The translations under genes and the position numbers were made by a program. A stretch of DNA of 64,000 nucleotides from [Clostridium] symbiosum. GTDB lineage: Bacteria > Bacillota > Clostridia > Lachnospirales > Lachnospiraceae. The notes under the pieces were generated by a model. That model saw nothing but the letters and a program-made list of their open reading frames with translations. It had not been told where the DNA came from and searched no databases. The DNA lies in assembly GCA_036419695.1 (NCBI GenBank), contig CP143946.1, forward strand, positions 3,466,001 through 3,530,000. Reading direction: 5' to 3'. Positions 48,894 to 57,902 of the stretch are shown in pieces (the stretch's first letter is position 1; every line of letters starts with the position of its first letter).

Positions 48894-50015
48894 CTACTCC
48901 TCCAGGATCTCAGCCGCTTTCGACAATTCAGCCCGGATGGAAATATGCTGTGGACATACTTCCTCGCAGGCTCCGCAGCCGATACATTCGGATGCCTTTG
49001 CCCATCCGTGGCCGTTGGTGTTCCAGACGTATTTGCCTCTGGCTCCCTTCAGATCCTGATACCTGTTATAAATATTGACCGCCTGGAATGTGCCGTAGAT
49101 GGCTATGGATTTCGGACATCCCTCCATACAGTAACCGCAGGCCGTACAGGGAACCGTATGGCTGGAACCGAGAACTTTTTTTACCTGGGCAATGGTTTCA
49201 TAGTCTTTTTCCGTAAGCGGTCTGAAATCTTTCATAAAAGAAATATTATCCTTCATCTGCGCCGTGTCCGACATTCCCGAGAGGACGGTAATCACGCCGT
49301 CAAGGGAGGCGGCATAACGGATGGCCCAAGAGGAAGGTGACGATTCGGGATCCGCCTCCTTTAAAATGGCCTCGGCCTCCTCCGGGAGGGCTGCCAGCGT
49401 TCCGCCTTTTACCGGTTCCATAATAATAACAGGTTTTCCATGCTTTCTGGCTATCTCATAGCATTTGCCCGACTCCACATACGGATCTTCCCAATCCGCA
49501 TAATTAATCTGAAGCTGTACAAATTCCATCTCGGGATGCGCAGTCAGAATCTGATCCAGTTTCTCCGCCTTGTCGTGGAACGAAAAACCGAGATGCCGGA
49601 TCAGGCCCTCCGCCTTCTTTTCCGCCAGGAAATCCCAGATTCCATAGTCATCAAAAAAATGGCTCCGGCCCTCTCCCAGATTATGAAGCAGATAAAAATC
49701 AAAATATCCGGCTCCGGTCCGTTCCAGCGACATGGAGAACATCTTTTTTGCCTTCTCCTCGGATTTTGCCGCCCAGGCGGGACATTTCGTCGCCAGCAGA
49801 TAGCTGTCGCGCGGATGGCGTTTTACCAGAGCCTCTCTGGCCGCATCCTCGGAGCCGATATAGCCCCAGGAAGTATCAAAATAATTAAATCCGGCCTCTA
49901 AAAACAGATCAACCATCTCTTTCGTCTGTTCCACATCGATTGCGTCTCCATTTTTCGGGAGCCTCATAAGGCCAAACCCCAGTTTTGGAATCTCTTTTCC
50001 CAGATATTGTTCCAT
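48894..50015 (-). CDS. Aldo/keto reductase with C-terminal ferredoxin-like Fe-S domain
   Basis: The 373-residue protein has the aldo/keto reductase barrel (LGFGLMRLPKNGDAID, NYFDTSWGYIGSEDA with the catalytic Tyr, LLATKCP) and two C-terminal Cys clusters (PCTACGYCMEGCPKSIA and ECIGCGACEEVCPQH). It is a paralogue of the protein at 45964-47103. CAGGAGGATGAGAA precedes the ATG. The sigma-54 activator gene ends three bases upstream on the same strand, so the two are likely one transcript, which links this reductase to the activator's signal. Confidence 0.9.
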   Translation of the reverse strand: MEQYLGKEIPKLGFGLMRLPKNGDAIDVEQTKEMVDLFLEAGFNYFDTSWGYIGSEDAAREALVKRHPRDSYLLATKCPAWAAKSEEKAKKMFSMSLERTGAGYFDFYLLHNLGEGRSHFFDDYGIWDFLAEKKAEGLIRHLGFSFHDKAEKLDQILTAHPEMEFVQLQINYADWEDPYVESGKCYEIARKHGKPVIIMEPVKGGTLAALPEEAEAILKEADPESSPSSWAIRYAASLDGVITVLSGMSDTAQMKDNISFMKDFRPLTEKDYETIAQVKKVLGSSHTVPCTACGYCMEGCPKSIAIYGTFQAVNIYNRYQDLKGARGKYVWNTNGHGWAKASECIGCGACEEVCPQHISIRAELSKAAEILEE

Positions 50016-50018
50016 TTC

Positions 50019-51473
50019 TCATCCTCCTGTCATATATTTCTTTCTTTTTCGGACAAACGTGGAAGCCGTCATCCCCAGGCTTCGGGCGGCGTCCCTGACG
50101 TTGCCGTATTTCTCATATGCATGATTGATGTATTCAAGCTCCAGCTCTTCCATCGCCGTTTTCAAATCTTCCACCGGCCCAATCATAACCGGCTTCTGTC
50201 TTGCATCTTCCCGCACCGGATGTCCATGGGGGAAAATAGGCAGGCACTCCGGAGTAATCTCATCCCCGGCGCTTATAATTACCGCCCTCTCAACGATATT
50301 CCTGAGCTCCCTGATATTGCCGGGCCAGTGATATTCGATCATGAGCCGGCAGGCCTCCCGGGTGAACCTCCTGTTAAATCCATATTTTCCGTTCAACTCC
50401 TCCAGAAAGCGGGTGGACAATGGGACAATATCCTCGCGGCGCTCACGCAGCGGAGGTATCGTAATCGGAAAGACCATCAGCCGGTAGTATAAATCCTCGC
50501 GGAACATCTTTTTTTCCACCATCTCCTCCAGGTTCCGGTTCGTCGCCGCAATCACCCGGACGTTTACCTTCACCGGCTTCGAACTTCCAATCCTGGTTGT
50601 CTCCTTCTCCTGCAGGACACGCAGTAGTTTTACCTGCATCTTCATTGGAAGCTCCCCTATCTCGTCAAGGAAAATGGTCCCATGATTGGCTGCCTCAAAA
50701 AGGCCTATCTTTCCATTCCGCTCCGCCCCGGTAAAAGCGCCTTTTTCATATCCGAACAGTTCGCTCTCAATCAGGTTTTCCGGGATTGCCCCGCAGTTGA
50801 CCTTGATAAAGCTCTGTTCCTTCCTCCCGCTGCCAGAATAGATATATTTTGCAAATACTTCCTTCCCGACTCCCGTTTCCCCAAGAAGCATCACCGTCGT
50901 GTCCAGGGGAGCCACCTTGTCGGCCAGGACAAAAGCCTGAAGAGAATTCCGGTCCACCGCAACAATCTGATCGCCCACGCTGAACCGCTCATAGACGTGG
51001 CTCAGCTCCCTTTTCAGGCGCAGTCCTTCCTGCTTTGTCTTCTCCACCTCTTCCCGCAGACTGTACAGCTCGGTCAGATCCCGGACATTGGTGACCACCA
51101 TGACAATTTCATCTTTTTCATTGTAAATCGGGGAACTTGTAATCAGCGCCTTCTTACCCGTTTTAAATTCCTGGCGAATTGTGACGGGGCGCTTTTCCCT
51201 GATGGCGATCAGGGAGCCGCTGGCTGATACAATCCCTTTCTGCACCAGCTCCTCCATATTGCAGCCGATCACCTCGGATTTCTTAAGGCCTGTGATCGTC
51301 TCATACGCTCTGTTTGCTTTTATTGTATTTGCATTGCCGTCTGTTATGTAGATACCGTCAAAGGAATGCTCGATAATAGCGTCCAGCCATTCATTGGCCT
51401 CCTCCACACTTGAAAACATCTCCGATGTGTCTGTTTTTTTCACGTCCCACCTCTTTTGCCAATGCTCAACCAT
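50019..51473 (-). CDS. Sigma-54-dependent activator (PAS, AAA+, Fis-type HTH)
   Basis: The 484-residue protein has a PAS domain (about 25-135, IIEHSFDGIYITDGNANTIK), an AAA+ domain with Walker A GETGVGKE (198-205), the sigma-54 contact loop GAFTGA (245-250) and FLDEIGELP, and a C-terminal Fis-type helix-turn-helix (VRDAARSLGMTASTFVRKRK). It opens sigma-54 promoters after sensing a small molecule or redox state through PAS. An internal GTG ten codons in, preceded by AGAGGTGGGAC, is an alternative start. The only sigma-54 promoter matches I found are the two at 42.3-42.6 kb, so the lux-like and abf operons are plausible targets. Confidence 0.92.
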   Translation of the reverse strand: MVEHWQKRWDVKKTDTSEMFSSVEEANEWLDAIIEHSFDGIYITDGNANTIKANRAYETITGLKKSEVIGCNMEELVQKGIVSASGSLIAIREKRPVTIRQEFKTGKKALITSSPIYNEKDEIVMVVTNVRDLTELYSLREEVEKTKQEGLRLKRELSHVYERFSVGDQIVAVDRNSLQAFVLADKVAPLDTTVMLLGETGVGKEVFAKYIYSGSGRKEQSFIKVNCGAIPENLIESELFGYEKGAFTGAERNGKIGLFEAANHGTIFLDEIGELPMKMQVKLLRVLQEKETTRIGSSKPVKVNVRVIAATNRNLEEMVEKKMFREDLYYRLMVFPITIPPLRERREDIVPLSTRFLEELNGKYGFNRRFTREACRLMIEYHWPGNIRELRNIVERAVIISAGDEITPECLPIFPHGHPVREDARQKPVMIGPVEDLKTAMEELELEYINHAYEKYGNVRDAARSLGMTASTFVRKRKKYMTGG

Positions 51474-51523
51474 TCAGATCCTGTCTTCTATTATACAGGA
51501 AGAAATGCACCTTCACAATCCTG

Positions 51524-51575
51524 AAAAAACATCAAAACACGCCCGTCTGGAACTGGGAAAGTCCTCCACGGGCGT
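51524..51575 (-). terminator. Terminator of the transaldolase operon
   Basis: Read on the minus strand, ACGCCCGT (51575-51568) pairs with ACGGGCGT (51546-51539) and is followed by GTTTTGATGTTTTTT. It lies 58 bp after the transaldolase stop. Confidence 0.75.
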
Positions 51576-51632
51576 ACGTTAAAGATCATACTGTTCTATT
51601 TTTCAGATTCCGGCTACGGTATCCGGGATGCA

Positions 51633-52295
51633 TTAAAGAGAATCTCCAAAAACAGCCCTGTAATCAGCCTGAAACTTTTCAATTCCGGCATCTGTCAGAG
51701 GATGTTTCGTCATCTGCTCCAGTACACTGTACGGAACTGTGGCAATATCGGCTCCGGCCAGTGCACAGTCGGTCACATGAAGTGGATTCCTGACACTGGC
51801 GGCAATAATCTCGGTATCAATATCCTCGTAACGTGCGAATATGTCTGCAATCGTACGGATTAAATCGATTCCGCACACTGATATATCATCCAGCCTTCCA
51901 AGGAACGGTGATACATAGGCGGCTCCTGCCCTGGCGGCCAGGAGCGCCTGATTTGCCGTAAATACGAGTGTCACATTCGTCCTGATACCCTCTGCGGCCA
52001 GAACCTTTACCGCCTTCAGCCCCTCCGCGGTCATCGGAATTTTGACTACCATATTTTTATGGATGGCTGCTATCTCACGTCCCTCCCGGATCATGTCCCC
52101 GGCAGACGTTGACGTCGCTTTAACCTCTCCGCTTATGGGTCCGTCCACGATGCCGGTAATTTCCCGGATCACCTCGTTAAAATCCCTGCCTTCTTTGGCA
52201 ATCAGGGATGGATTCGTAGTTACACCGCAGATAATTCCCATATCATTTGCTTTTCTGATATCTTCCACCTTTGCTGTGTCTATAAAAAATTTCAT
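51633..52295 (-). CDS. Transaldolase / fructose-6-phosphate aldolase-type enzyme
   Basis: The 220-residue protein matches the short transaldolase (FSA/TalC) family: FIDTAKVEDIRKAND, GVTTNPSLIAKEG, the Schiff-base Lys85 in NMVVKIPMT, and ATVPYSVLEQMTKHPLTDAG. Members transfer dihydroxyacetone units or cleave sugar phosphates to an aldehyde and dihydroxyacetone. GAGGAGATTATTT precedes the ATG. It ends a long minus-strand operon that starts with a split transketolase, so a sugar-rearranging role is likely. Whether it is a transaldolase or an aldolase cannot be told from sequence alone. Confidence 0.9.
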   Translation of the reverse strand: MKFFIDTAKVEDIRKANDMGIICGVTTNPSLIAKEGRDFNEVIREITGIVDGPISGEVKATSTSAGDMIREGREIAAIHKNMVVKIPMTAEGLKAVKVLAAEGIRTNVTLVFTANQALLAARAGAAYVSPFLGRLDDISVCGIDLIRTIADIFARYEDIDTEIIAASVRNPLHVTDCALAGADIATVPYSVLEQMTKHPLTDAGIEKFQADYRAVFGDSL

Positions 52296-52340
52296 AAATA
52301 ATCTCCTCTTTTCCCGGTAAATGCAGTCCCGGTAAATCTA

Positions 52341-53453
52341 TTAATATAATTGACTATATATTTTGAAAATCTGTTTTTTATCGAGAGGCACAAAATTATT
52401 GGCCAGGAGCCTGCCCTGGTTTTCAAGAACTGAGACAGTGAACTCCTCCAGCTCTTCCACTGTTACGCCATATTCGCGCAGCGCCTTTTTCTGGAGCAGG
52501 TGATTTAAAAGTTCTTCCAGCTTATCATAAACCTCAGCGGTCCCACATCCCAGAATCGCGGCAATATACCGATTCAGTCTGTCAATCTCCCCGTCGCTCT
52601 TGATTTCCATGTATTGTTTCATGACTCCGGTAAACATGGCATAATTGGACTCGCCGTGGGCCACGTGATATTTGGCGCCGAGAGGATAGCTCAGGGCATG
52701 GACAGCGGCGCAGCCTGCATTCCCGAAAGCGATGCCAGCATAATTGCTGGCTGTCAGGAAATCGCTCAACAGCGGGATTCTGGCCTCTTCTCCCTTGTCT
52801 GCAATTATTTTGTAACCGTTCAAGATCATTTCAATTGCCTTATAGCCAAACAGCCGGGTCATCTCATTTCCCTTTGGGGACAGGCTGGATTCAACCGCGT
52901 GGATCAGCGCATCGATGGAACTGGCGGCAAAGAATTTGAATGGAAGGCCTTCTAAAAGTTCCGGAATCAGAACCGCGCTGTCCGCGTACATCTCATCCAC
53001 TGCCAGACCCTTCTTCGTCCCCTTTTCATTCAGAGCCAGGATTGCAATATTAGTAACTTCGCTTCCCGTCCCGCAGGTAGTCGGCACCAGGACAAGTTCC
53101 TTATCCTTCACAATCTCCAGCCTGCCATCGTACAAGTCTTCTACCGGTGATACATTCTTCAGGGCAAACAGCTTTGAAATATCAATAACCGTGCCGCCGC
53201 CGATTGCAATGATTCTTCTGTAGCTTCCATTCATATCGCGGTACATAGCCTCCGCCATGTCATCCGACGGCTCCCCCGCCCCGTACGTTTCCTGGAACAG
53301 GACGTCGCAGCCAAGATTCAGTCCTCCAAAATACGGTTCATAAATGTATTCGTTGGTAATGACCAGATCACCCTTTCCCAGGGCAAATTCCTCAGCAAAG
53401 TCACTGGCTTTTTCATATTTGTAAATTGCCGGTTTTATCATCATCAATTTCAT
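52341..53453 (-). CDS. Iron-type alcohol dehydrogenase, 4-hydroxybutyrate dehydrogenase-like (second copy)
   Basis: The 370-residue protein closely resembles the one at 26776-27897: IIAIGGGTVIDISKLFALKN, VPTTCGTGSEVTN, SSIDALIHAVESSLSPKGNE, and the His-rich AVHALSYPLGAKYHVAHGES. The start at 53453 lies four bases after the stop of the preceding gene, and the frame reads twelve codons further upstream inside that gene. It should interconvert a hydroxy acid or alcohol and an aldehyde with NAD(H). In this operon the aldehyde could come from sugar cleavage rather than from succinate, but it could equally feed abfT-abfD with 4-hydroxybutyrate. Confidence 0.82.
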   Translation of the reverse strand: MKLMMIKPAIYKYEKASDFAEEFALGKGDLVITNEYIYEPYFGGLNLGCDVLFQETYGAGEPSDDMAEAMYRDMNGSYRRIIAIGGGTVIDISKLFALKNVSPVEDLYDGRLEIVKDKELVLVPTTCGTGSEVTNIAILALNEKGTKKGLAVDEMYADSAVLIPELLEGLPFKFFAASSIDALIHAVESSLSPKGNEMTRLFGYKAIEMILNGYKIIADKGEEARIPLLSDFLTASNYAGIAFGNAGCAAVHALSYPLGAKYHVAHGESNYAMFTGVMKQYMEIKSDGEIDRLNRYIAAILGCGTAEVYDKLEELLNHLLQKKALREYGVTVEELEEFTVSVLENQGRLLANNFVPLDKKQIFKIYSQLY

Positions 53454-53457
53454 CCTA

Positions 53458-54000
53458 TCACTCACTTTCCTCAAGCAGATCCGGCTCATTTAAACCGGAA
53501 TCCGCATGACATTCGACTGACAGAAGCATTTGTTTTAAGCCGGACTCATGTCCCTTAAAATAGCTGCGTTCCGCCATAACCGTCGCGATAATAATTCGAT
53601 TTGTCTCATCACAATAACGGGCTGTCTGCATAATTTCAAGCTGAATGTTTTTTCCCATCACCTTAAAAATATGGGTCTGGGACAGGAGCAGTGTATGCAG
53701 GAATGCAATTTCATGGCCATCCCTGGTGAGCCGTTCCTTCTCCAATATCCTGTAACGGTTTTTTACTTTTTTGGAATAATGATCTTCGGCATGTTCCAGA
53801 TACTGTTTTGCAAATTCGGTCTGTTCTTTGGCCTCTTCCCAGGAAACAGTAAGTGAAATCCGGCCGTCCTGGGGGCCGACCGTATCGTCGAACTTTACCA
53901 TCCCATTTCTGTTATTAAACTGCTGCCTCTGATTTATATAAATTCTGAACCGCTCCGGATACTTCACACGAATCCCATAAGCCTGAAATACACTGTTCAT
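53458..54000 (-). CDS. Unknown soluble protein in the transketolase operon
   Basis: A 180-residue protein with no signal peptide or membrane segment. The N-terminus (AYGIRVKYPERFRIYINQRQ) followed by a beta-rich middle (ISLTVSWEEAKEQTEFAKQY) and IIIATVMAERSYFKGHESGL faintly recalls the PsbP/DcrB-like fold, but I do not recognise the family. The ribosome binding region is weak (AAAGGGACTCGTAT). It sits between the symporter and the dehydrogenase genes, with 26 and 4 bases to its neighbours, so it is surely part of the operon. Confidence 0.65.
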   Translation of the reverse strand: MNSVFQAYGIRVKYPERFRIYINQRQQFNNRNGMVKFDDTVGPQDGRISLTVSWEEAKEQTEFAKQYLEHAEDHYSKKVKNRYRILEKERLTRDGHEIAFLHTLLLSQTHIFKVMGKNIQLEIMQTARYCDETNRIIIATVMAERSYFKGHESGLKQMLLSVECHADSGLNEPDLLEESE

Positions 54001-54026
54001 ATACGAGTCCCTTTCCCCTGATTGTT

Positions 54027-55583
54027 CTATGCCTGTTTTGCTTCAGCAACCGCCGCATTCGTGATTTCAAATATCTCCGTGCTGCCGCTTATTATACGTT
54101 CAACACGTGTAATATACTTTTCAGATATTTCAGCCGGCACCGTAGTCATAAGGCTGACGCCAACATAAAATACAATGTTTGTCGCAAGTCCCCAGAGAAG
54201 CGCAGAGAAACCAAACGGCGGCGTAACAAAGAATGTAAAAATAGTTGTAATGATTACTCCACTGACCGTTCCTGCAATAGCCCCCTCTTTTGTTCCCTTT
54301 TTCCAGAAGAGACCTCCGATGGTACACGGGAGAATCATTGCAAAGAATGGAGAGGATAATTTATAGGCATAGTCAATGATGGAAGCCGATTTTGTCACTG
54401 TAATAAAAATACAGGCAATCATCTCCACAACCAATACGACCCGGCCGAAATAAACTACCTTTCTGGAGTCTACGCTTCTGCCTTTTTTCTCATAAAAATG
54501 CCGGATATAAATGTCTCTGGATGCCATGGCGCTGGCCGACAAAAGCATGGAATCCGCAGTTGAAACCGCAAATGCAAACAGGCAGAGAATCGATACAAAG
54601 GCAATGAGCGGCGTACAATACTGATTTGCCAGCATGGGCATTACCTTGTCAGGCTCCGGAAAGTTTGCGCCTAAAATTGCAGGAGCCAGGATGGAGCCGA
54701 CAATGACAAGTCCAAACGTCAGTATCAGATGAGCCAGAGGCAGAGCCCACGACATCACACGGAAATTCTTAGTACTCTTTGCTATATAGCATCTCATAAA
54801 AACGTGGGGCCATACAATCGTAGCCACGGCGCCGGTCAGAGCCATGTTCAGAATTCCCTTCCATGTATAGGCTCCGCTTGGTCCGGGTGTGCTTAATGTT
54901 TTAGCCGTCTCAGGGTTGCTCGCTACGGCTGTTGCCGCTTCTACAAGTCCTCCGTTTGGAAAATATCTTGTTACGAGATAGACAACGACAATATATACGG
55001 CACAAACGCCCAGGATGGTGTGAAATGTATCCAGCCAGGCCACAGATTTCATACCACCTCCGATAATATGTAAGGATACACAGACCGTTCCTAAAAGAAC
55101 GGCCGGAAGATAAGGAAATACGCCGTTTGTCGTTACTGAAATACCTTCGCCGATCGTGATCAACTGCACTGCGATATAGGGGATGCTGAAGAATACCAGC
55201 AGGATTGCCACGAAAAGGCCGAATCCTTCCGAATAATACCGCTCTCTCAGATAATCTGACGGCGTCTGGAAACCATATTCTTTTCCAAGAATCCAAATCC
55301 TGTAACCGATCAGGCAAAACAAGAGTCCGCTGACCGCGCAGCCGGCCGCTGCAAGATAACCAATCCCGCCGCTATATACTCCGGACGGATATCCGTAATA
55401 GGACAAGCCGCTGTATACGGAGATCGCTGTAGTACAAACCAGCACAAAAGAATTAACACCGCGGTCCGCATTGAAAAAACTCTCTGCTGATTTTGATGTC
55501 TGTTTAAAATTGCTAAAGCCATGAAACACCATAAAAGCTGCATAACATAAGATACCTAAGACAATCCAATATTCTGTTCTCAT
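54027..55583 (-). CDS. Sodium:solute symporter (SSS family)
   Basis: The 518-residue protein has about thirteen membrane segments and the SSS signature regions (SVYSGLSYYGYPSGVYSGGI near residue 60, GGGMKSVAWLDTFHTILGVC, FAVSTADSMLLSASAMASRD). It imports an organic solute with sodium. AGTAGGAGGGGACAAA precedes the ATG. A small membrane protein gene directly upstream is probably its partner subunit. The surrounding dehydrogenases, transketolase and transaldolase suggest a sugar, polyol or sugar acid as substrate. Confidence 0.9.
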   Translation of the reverse strand: MRTEYWIVLGILCYAAFMVFHGFSNFKQTSKSAESFFNADRGVNSFVLVCTTAISVYSGLSYYGYPSGVYSGGIGYLAAAGCAVSGLLFCLIGYRIWILGKEYGFQTPSDYLRERYYSEGFGLFVAILLVFFSIPYIAVQLITIGEGISVTTNGVFPYLPAVLLGTVCVSLHIIGGGMKSVAWLDTFHTILGVCAVYIVVVYLVTRYFPNGGLVEAATAVASNPETAKTLSTPGPSGAYTWKGILNMALTGAVATIVWPHVFMRCYIAKSTKNFRVMSWALPLAHLILTFGLVIVGSILAPAILGANFPEPDKVMPMLANQYCTPLIAFVSILCLFAFAVSTADSMLLSASAMASRDIYIRHFYEKKGRSVDSRKVVYFGRVVLVVEMIACIFITVTKSASIIDYAYKLSSPFFAMILPCTIGGLFWKKGTKEGAIAGTVSGVIITTIFTFFVTPPFGFSALLWGLATNIVFYVGVSLMTTVPAEISEKYITRVERIISGSTEIFEITNAAVAEAKQA

Positions 55584-55594
55584 TTTGTCCCCTC

Positions 55595-55822
55595 CTACTC
55601 TTCTCCGTACAATTCGTCAATATGCCCCTGCGTATCATAAAATTTATTAAAGTAAAGTCCCCAAACCGCACTGGCTATAACCATTGAGCCTGCCATAAAA
55701 GCAAACTGTGACGGCATCCACCCAAACAGCAATGTTTTAGGCAAAAATGCCACCAAAATAAAGTTACTTAAAAATAACACCGTATTAAATAGAATGAATA
55801 TGATTTTGATGCTTTTTTTCAT
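55595..55822 (-). CDS. Small membrane partner of the sodium symporter
   Basis: The 75-residue protein has two membrane segments (KIIFILFNTVLFLSNFILVA and MAGSMVIASAVWGLYF) and a short acidic tail, the layout of the small proteins encoded beside SSS symporters, such as YhdT with PanF. The ATG at 55822 follows GGAGGGGTAAA; an upstream in-frame start is rejected. It is eleven bases before the symporter gene. Confidence 0.75.
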   Translation of the reverse strand: MKKSIKIIFILFNTVLFLSNFILVAFLPKTLLFGWMPSQFAFMAGSMVIASAVWGLYFNKFYDTQGHIDELYGEE

Positions 55823-55842
55823 TTTACCCCTCCGTCTGCCAC

Positions 55843-56877
55843 TCAACTGTTCGGCAATATAATATGTTTGAATCCTTCCCCACGGACTGCCTCATCAAAT
55901 CCCTTTTCCCACATCTCCAAAGGATATGCGGTACTCATCAGGGATTTCAAATCAATTTTTCCGTCGTTCAGGAGTTCTATCGTTTTATCCCACCATACAG
56001 GCCTTGTCGCATACGTACCTGTTATCGTATATTCTCTCAGTACAACCTTGCCCATGTCAATCGGCGCATCTTTGCTTGGTATGCCAACCTGTGTGTAATG
56101 AGCCCCTTTCCGCATCAAATCCATGGCAAGACGAATGGCAGGAACTGCGCCTGAGCATTCAAACACGGCATCTGCACCGATTCCCCGGCAATAGCTTTTC
56201 ACCTGTGCTGCGATGTCCTCATCCTCCACGTACATGACCTTGTCCGCCCCCAGCTCAAGGGCTTTCTGAAGTCTCTCTTCATCCTTCCTCGTTCCCAACA
56301 CGACTGTCTTGCAGCCAAACAGCTTAATGACCTGGAGTGTCAAAAGTCCTATGGTTCCCGGGCCGGTCAGTACCACATAATCCTCCGGTGACAGTCTGCC
56401 GTGCTGGAATACGGCCTGGACACAACATACCAGCGGCTCTGTCATACATGCCTCTTCAAAAGAAAGTGATTCCGGAAATAAGTGAAGATTTTTGGCTGGT
56501 ACTTTTACAAATTCCGCCATGGCTCCGTTTACCCCGCTGCCGATGGAGAGCTTTTCCTCACATAGATTAATATTGCCCGTCTTGCAGAAACAGCAGTTTC
56601 CACAAGTATAATAATACGTCTCACTTACTACTTTGTCACCTGTTTTCCAGCCTTTTACATTTTCTCCCACTTCCTCAATCACCCCGGATACCTCGTGTCC
56701 TAAAATGACGGGAGGCTTGACCGGATAACTGTTGTCTTTCAGTATGTGAAGGTCCGTCCCACAAATTCCTGCCCCCATTACCTTTATCAAAACTTCGTCG
56801 GGCGAGATTTTTGGTTTCTCCACTTCCATAACCTTAACATTCAAAGCCCCAAGCTCAAATTTGACAAGCGCTTTCAT
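55843..56877 (-). CDS. Zinc-dependent medium-chain alcohol/polyol dehydrogenase
   Basis: The 344-residue protein has the catalytic zinc motif (GICGTDLHIL, then GHEVSGVIEEVG), four structural-zinc Cys in CGNCCFCKTGNINLC, and the NAD loop (VVLTGPGTIGLLTLQVIKLF). It resembles sorbitol/threonine-dehydrogenase-like enzymes that oxidise a secondary alcohol of a polyol to a ketose. AAACAGGAGGAAAATC precedes the ATG. It follows the transketolase genes by 35 bases and precedes the symporter subunit, so a transported polyol is the likely substrate. Confidence 0.9.
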   Translation of the reverse strand: MKALVKFELGALNVKVMEVEKPKISPDEVLIKVMGAGICGTDLHILKDNSYPVKPPVILGHEVSGVIEEVGENVKGWKTGDKVVSETYYYTCGNCCFCKTGNINLCEEKLSIGSGVNGAMAEFVKVPAKNLHLFPESLSFEEACMTEPLVCCVQAVFQHGRLSPEDYVVLTGPGTIGLLTLQVIKLFGCKTVVLGTRKDEERLQKALELGADKVMYVEDEDIAAQVKSYCRGIGADAVFECSGAVPAIRLAMDLMRKGAHYTQVGIPSKDAPIDMGKVVLREYTITGTYATRPVWWDKTIELLNDGKIDLKSLMSTAYPLEMWEKGFDEAVRGEGFKHIILPNS

Positions 56878-56912
56878 GATTTTCCTCCTGTTTTCTCTGC
56901 ATTATTATTTTC

Positions 56913-57902
56913 TTATTGCCATTCTTTTTCTCTGCTCTGCTGTTTTCTCTTCATTGCTTTTTTCACTGCCTCTATTATATTTTCAGACTTCAGCCCGAAC
57001 CGGCCGGCCAGATAATCTAAATCTCCCACTTCACCGAACTGGTCCTGCACGCCTATCATCTCTATCGGCACAGGACTGTGCTTTACCACTGTCTCGGCCA
57101 CTGCTGAGCCCAGCCCATTTATCACATTATGGTTCTCGGCCGTGACGATGGCTCCTGTCTCCTTCGCAGCGTTAACAATTGTCTCTTCATCTACCGGCTT
57201 CCAGGTAAACATATCTATAACACGTATGTAAACCCCTTCTCTCTCCAGCTCCTCCGCCGCTTTAAGCGCCTGCGCAACGCAGTATCCGCTGGCTATTACC
57301 GTCGCATCTCTTCCTTCTCTCAATATAACGGCTTTCCCTATCTCAAACTCTGAACCTGCCTCATATATCTTCATACATGATTTCCGTACCAGACGCATAT
57401 AGTACATCCCGTAATTTTCTTTCATCTGCCGCATTACGGAACGGAGCATCGTAATATCAGTCGGCTCCACAATGGTCATCTGCGGAATTCCTCTCATAAT
57501 CCCCATGTCCTCAAACGGCATATGAGTGCCTCCGTTGATCTGAGCCGTTATGCCGGGGTCGGAACCGACCAGTTTAACGTTCAGCTTTGCGTAAGCTCCG
57601 GACATAAATACCTGATCACATGCTCTCCGGCTGATAAACGGGCCAAATGAGTGGACAAATGGAATTTTCCCTACCGCAGACATACCGGCGGCTACTCCGA
57701 CCGCATTTGCCTCCTGGATTCCACAGTCAAGAGTCTGTTCCGGGAATTCGCCGGCAAATGGCTTCGTTCCCATAGCTCCCATCAGATCCCCGTCCATAAC
57801 TATAACATTCCTGTCCTCTCCGGCCAATTCTATCAGACTTTCACAGAATGCTTTTCTCATTTCCATTGACTCCGGACAAATATTATCTGTTGTCTTTATC
57901 AT
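56913..57902 (-). CDS. Transketolase C-terminal subunit
   Basis: The 329-residue protein has the transketolase pyrimidine-binding domain (VIVMDGDLMGAMGTKPFAGE, DCGIQEANAVGVAAGMSAVG with the catalytic Glu) and the C-terminal domain (VIASGYCVAQALKAAEELER, VDEETIVNAAKETGAIVTAE). It forms one enzyme with the N-terminal subunit encoded just upstream. Its start overlaps that gene's stop (ATGA at 57899-57902). With it, the enzyme moves two-carbon ketol units between sugars. Confidence 0.92.
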   Translation of the reverse strand: MIKTTDNICPESMEMRKAFCESLIELAGEDRNVIVMDGDLMGAMGTKPFAGEFPEQTLDCGIQEANAVGVAAGMSAVGKIPFVHSFGPFISRRACDQVFMSGAYAKLNVKLVGSDPGITAQINGGTHMPFEDMGIMRGIPQMTIVEPTDITMLRSVMRQMKENYGMYYMRLVRKSCMKIYEAGSEFEIGKAVILREGRDATVIASGYCVAQALKAAEELEREGVYIRVIDMFTWKPVDEETIVNAAKETGAIVTAENHNVINGLGSAVAETVVKHSPVPIEMIGVQDQFGEVGDLDYLAGRFGLKSENIIEAVKKAMKRKQQSREKEWQ

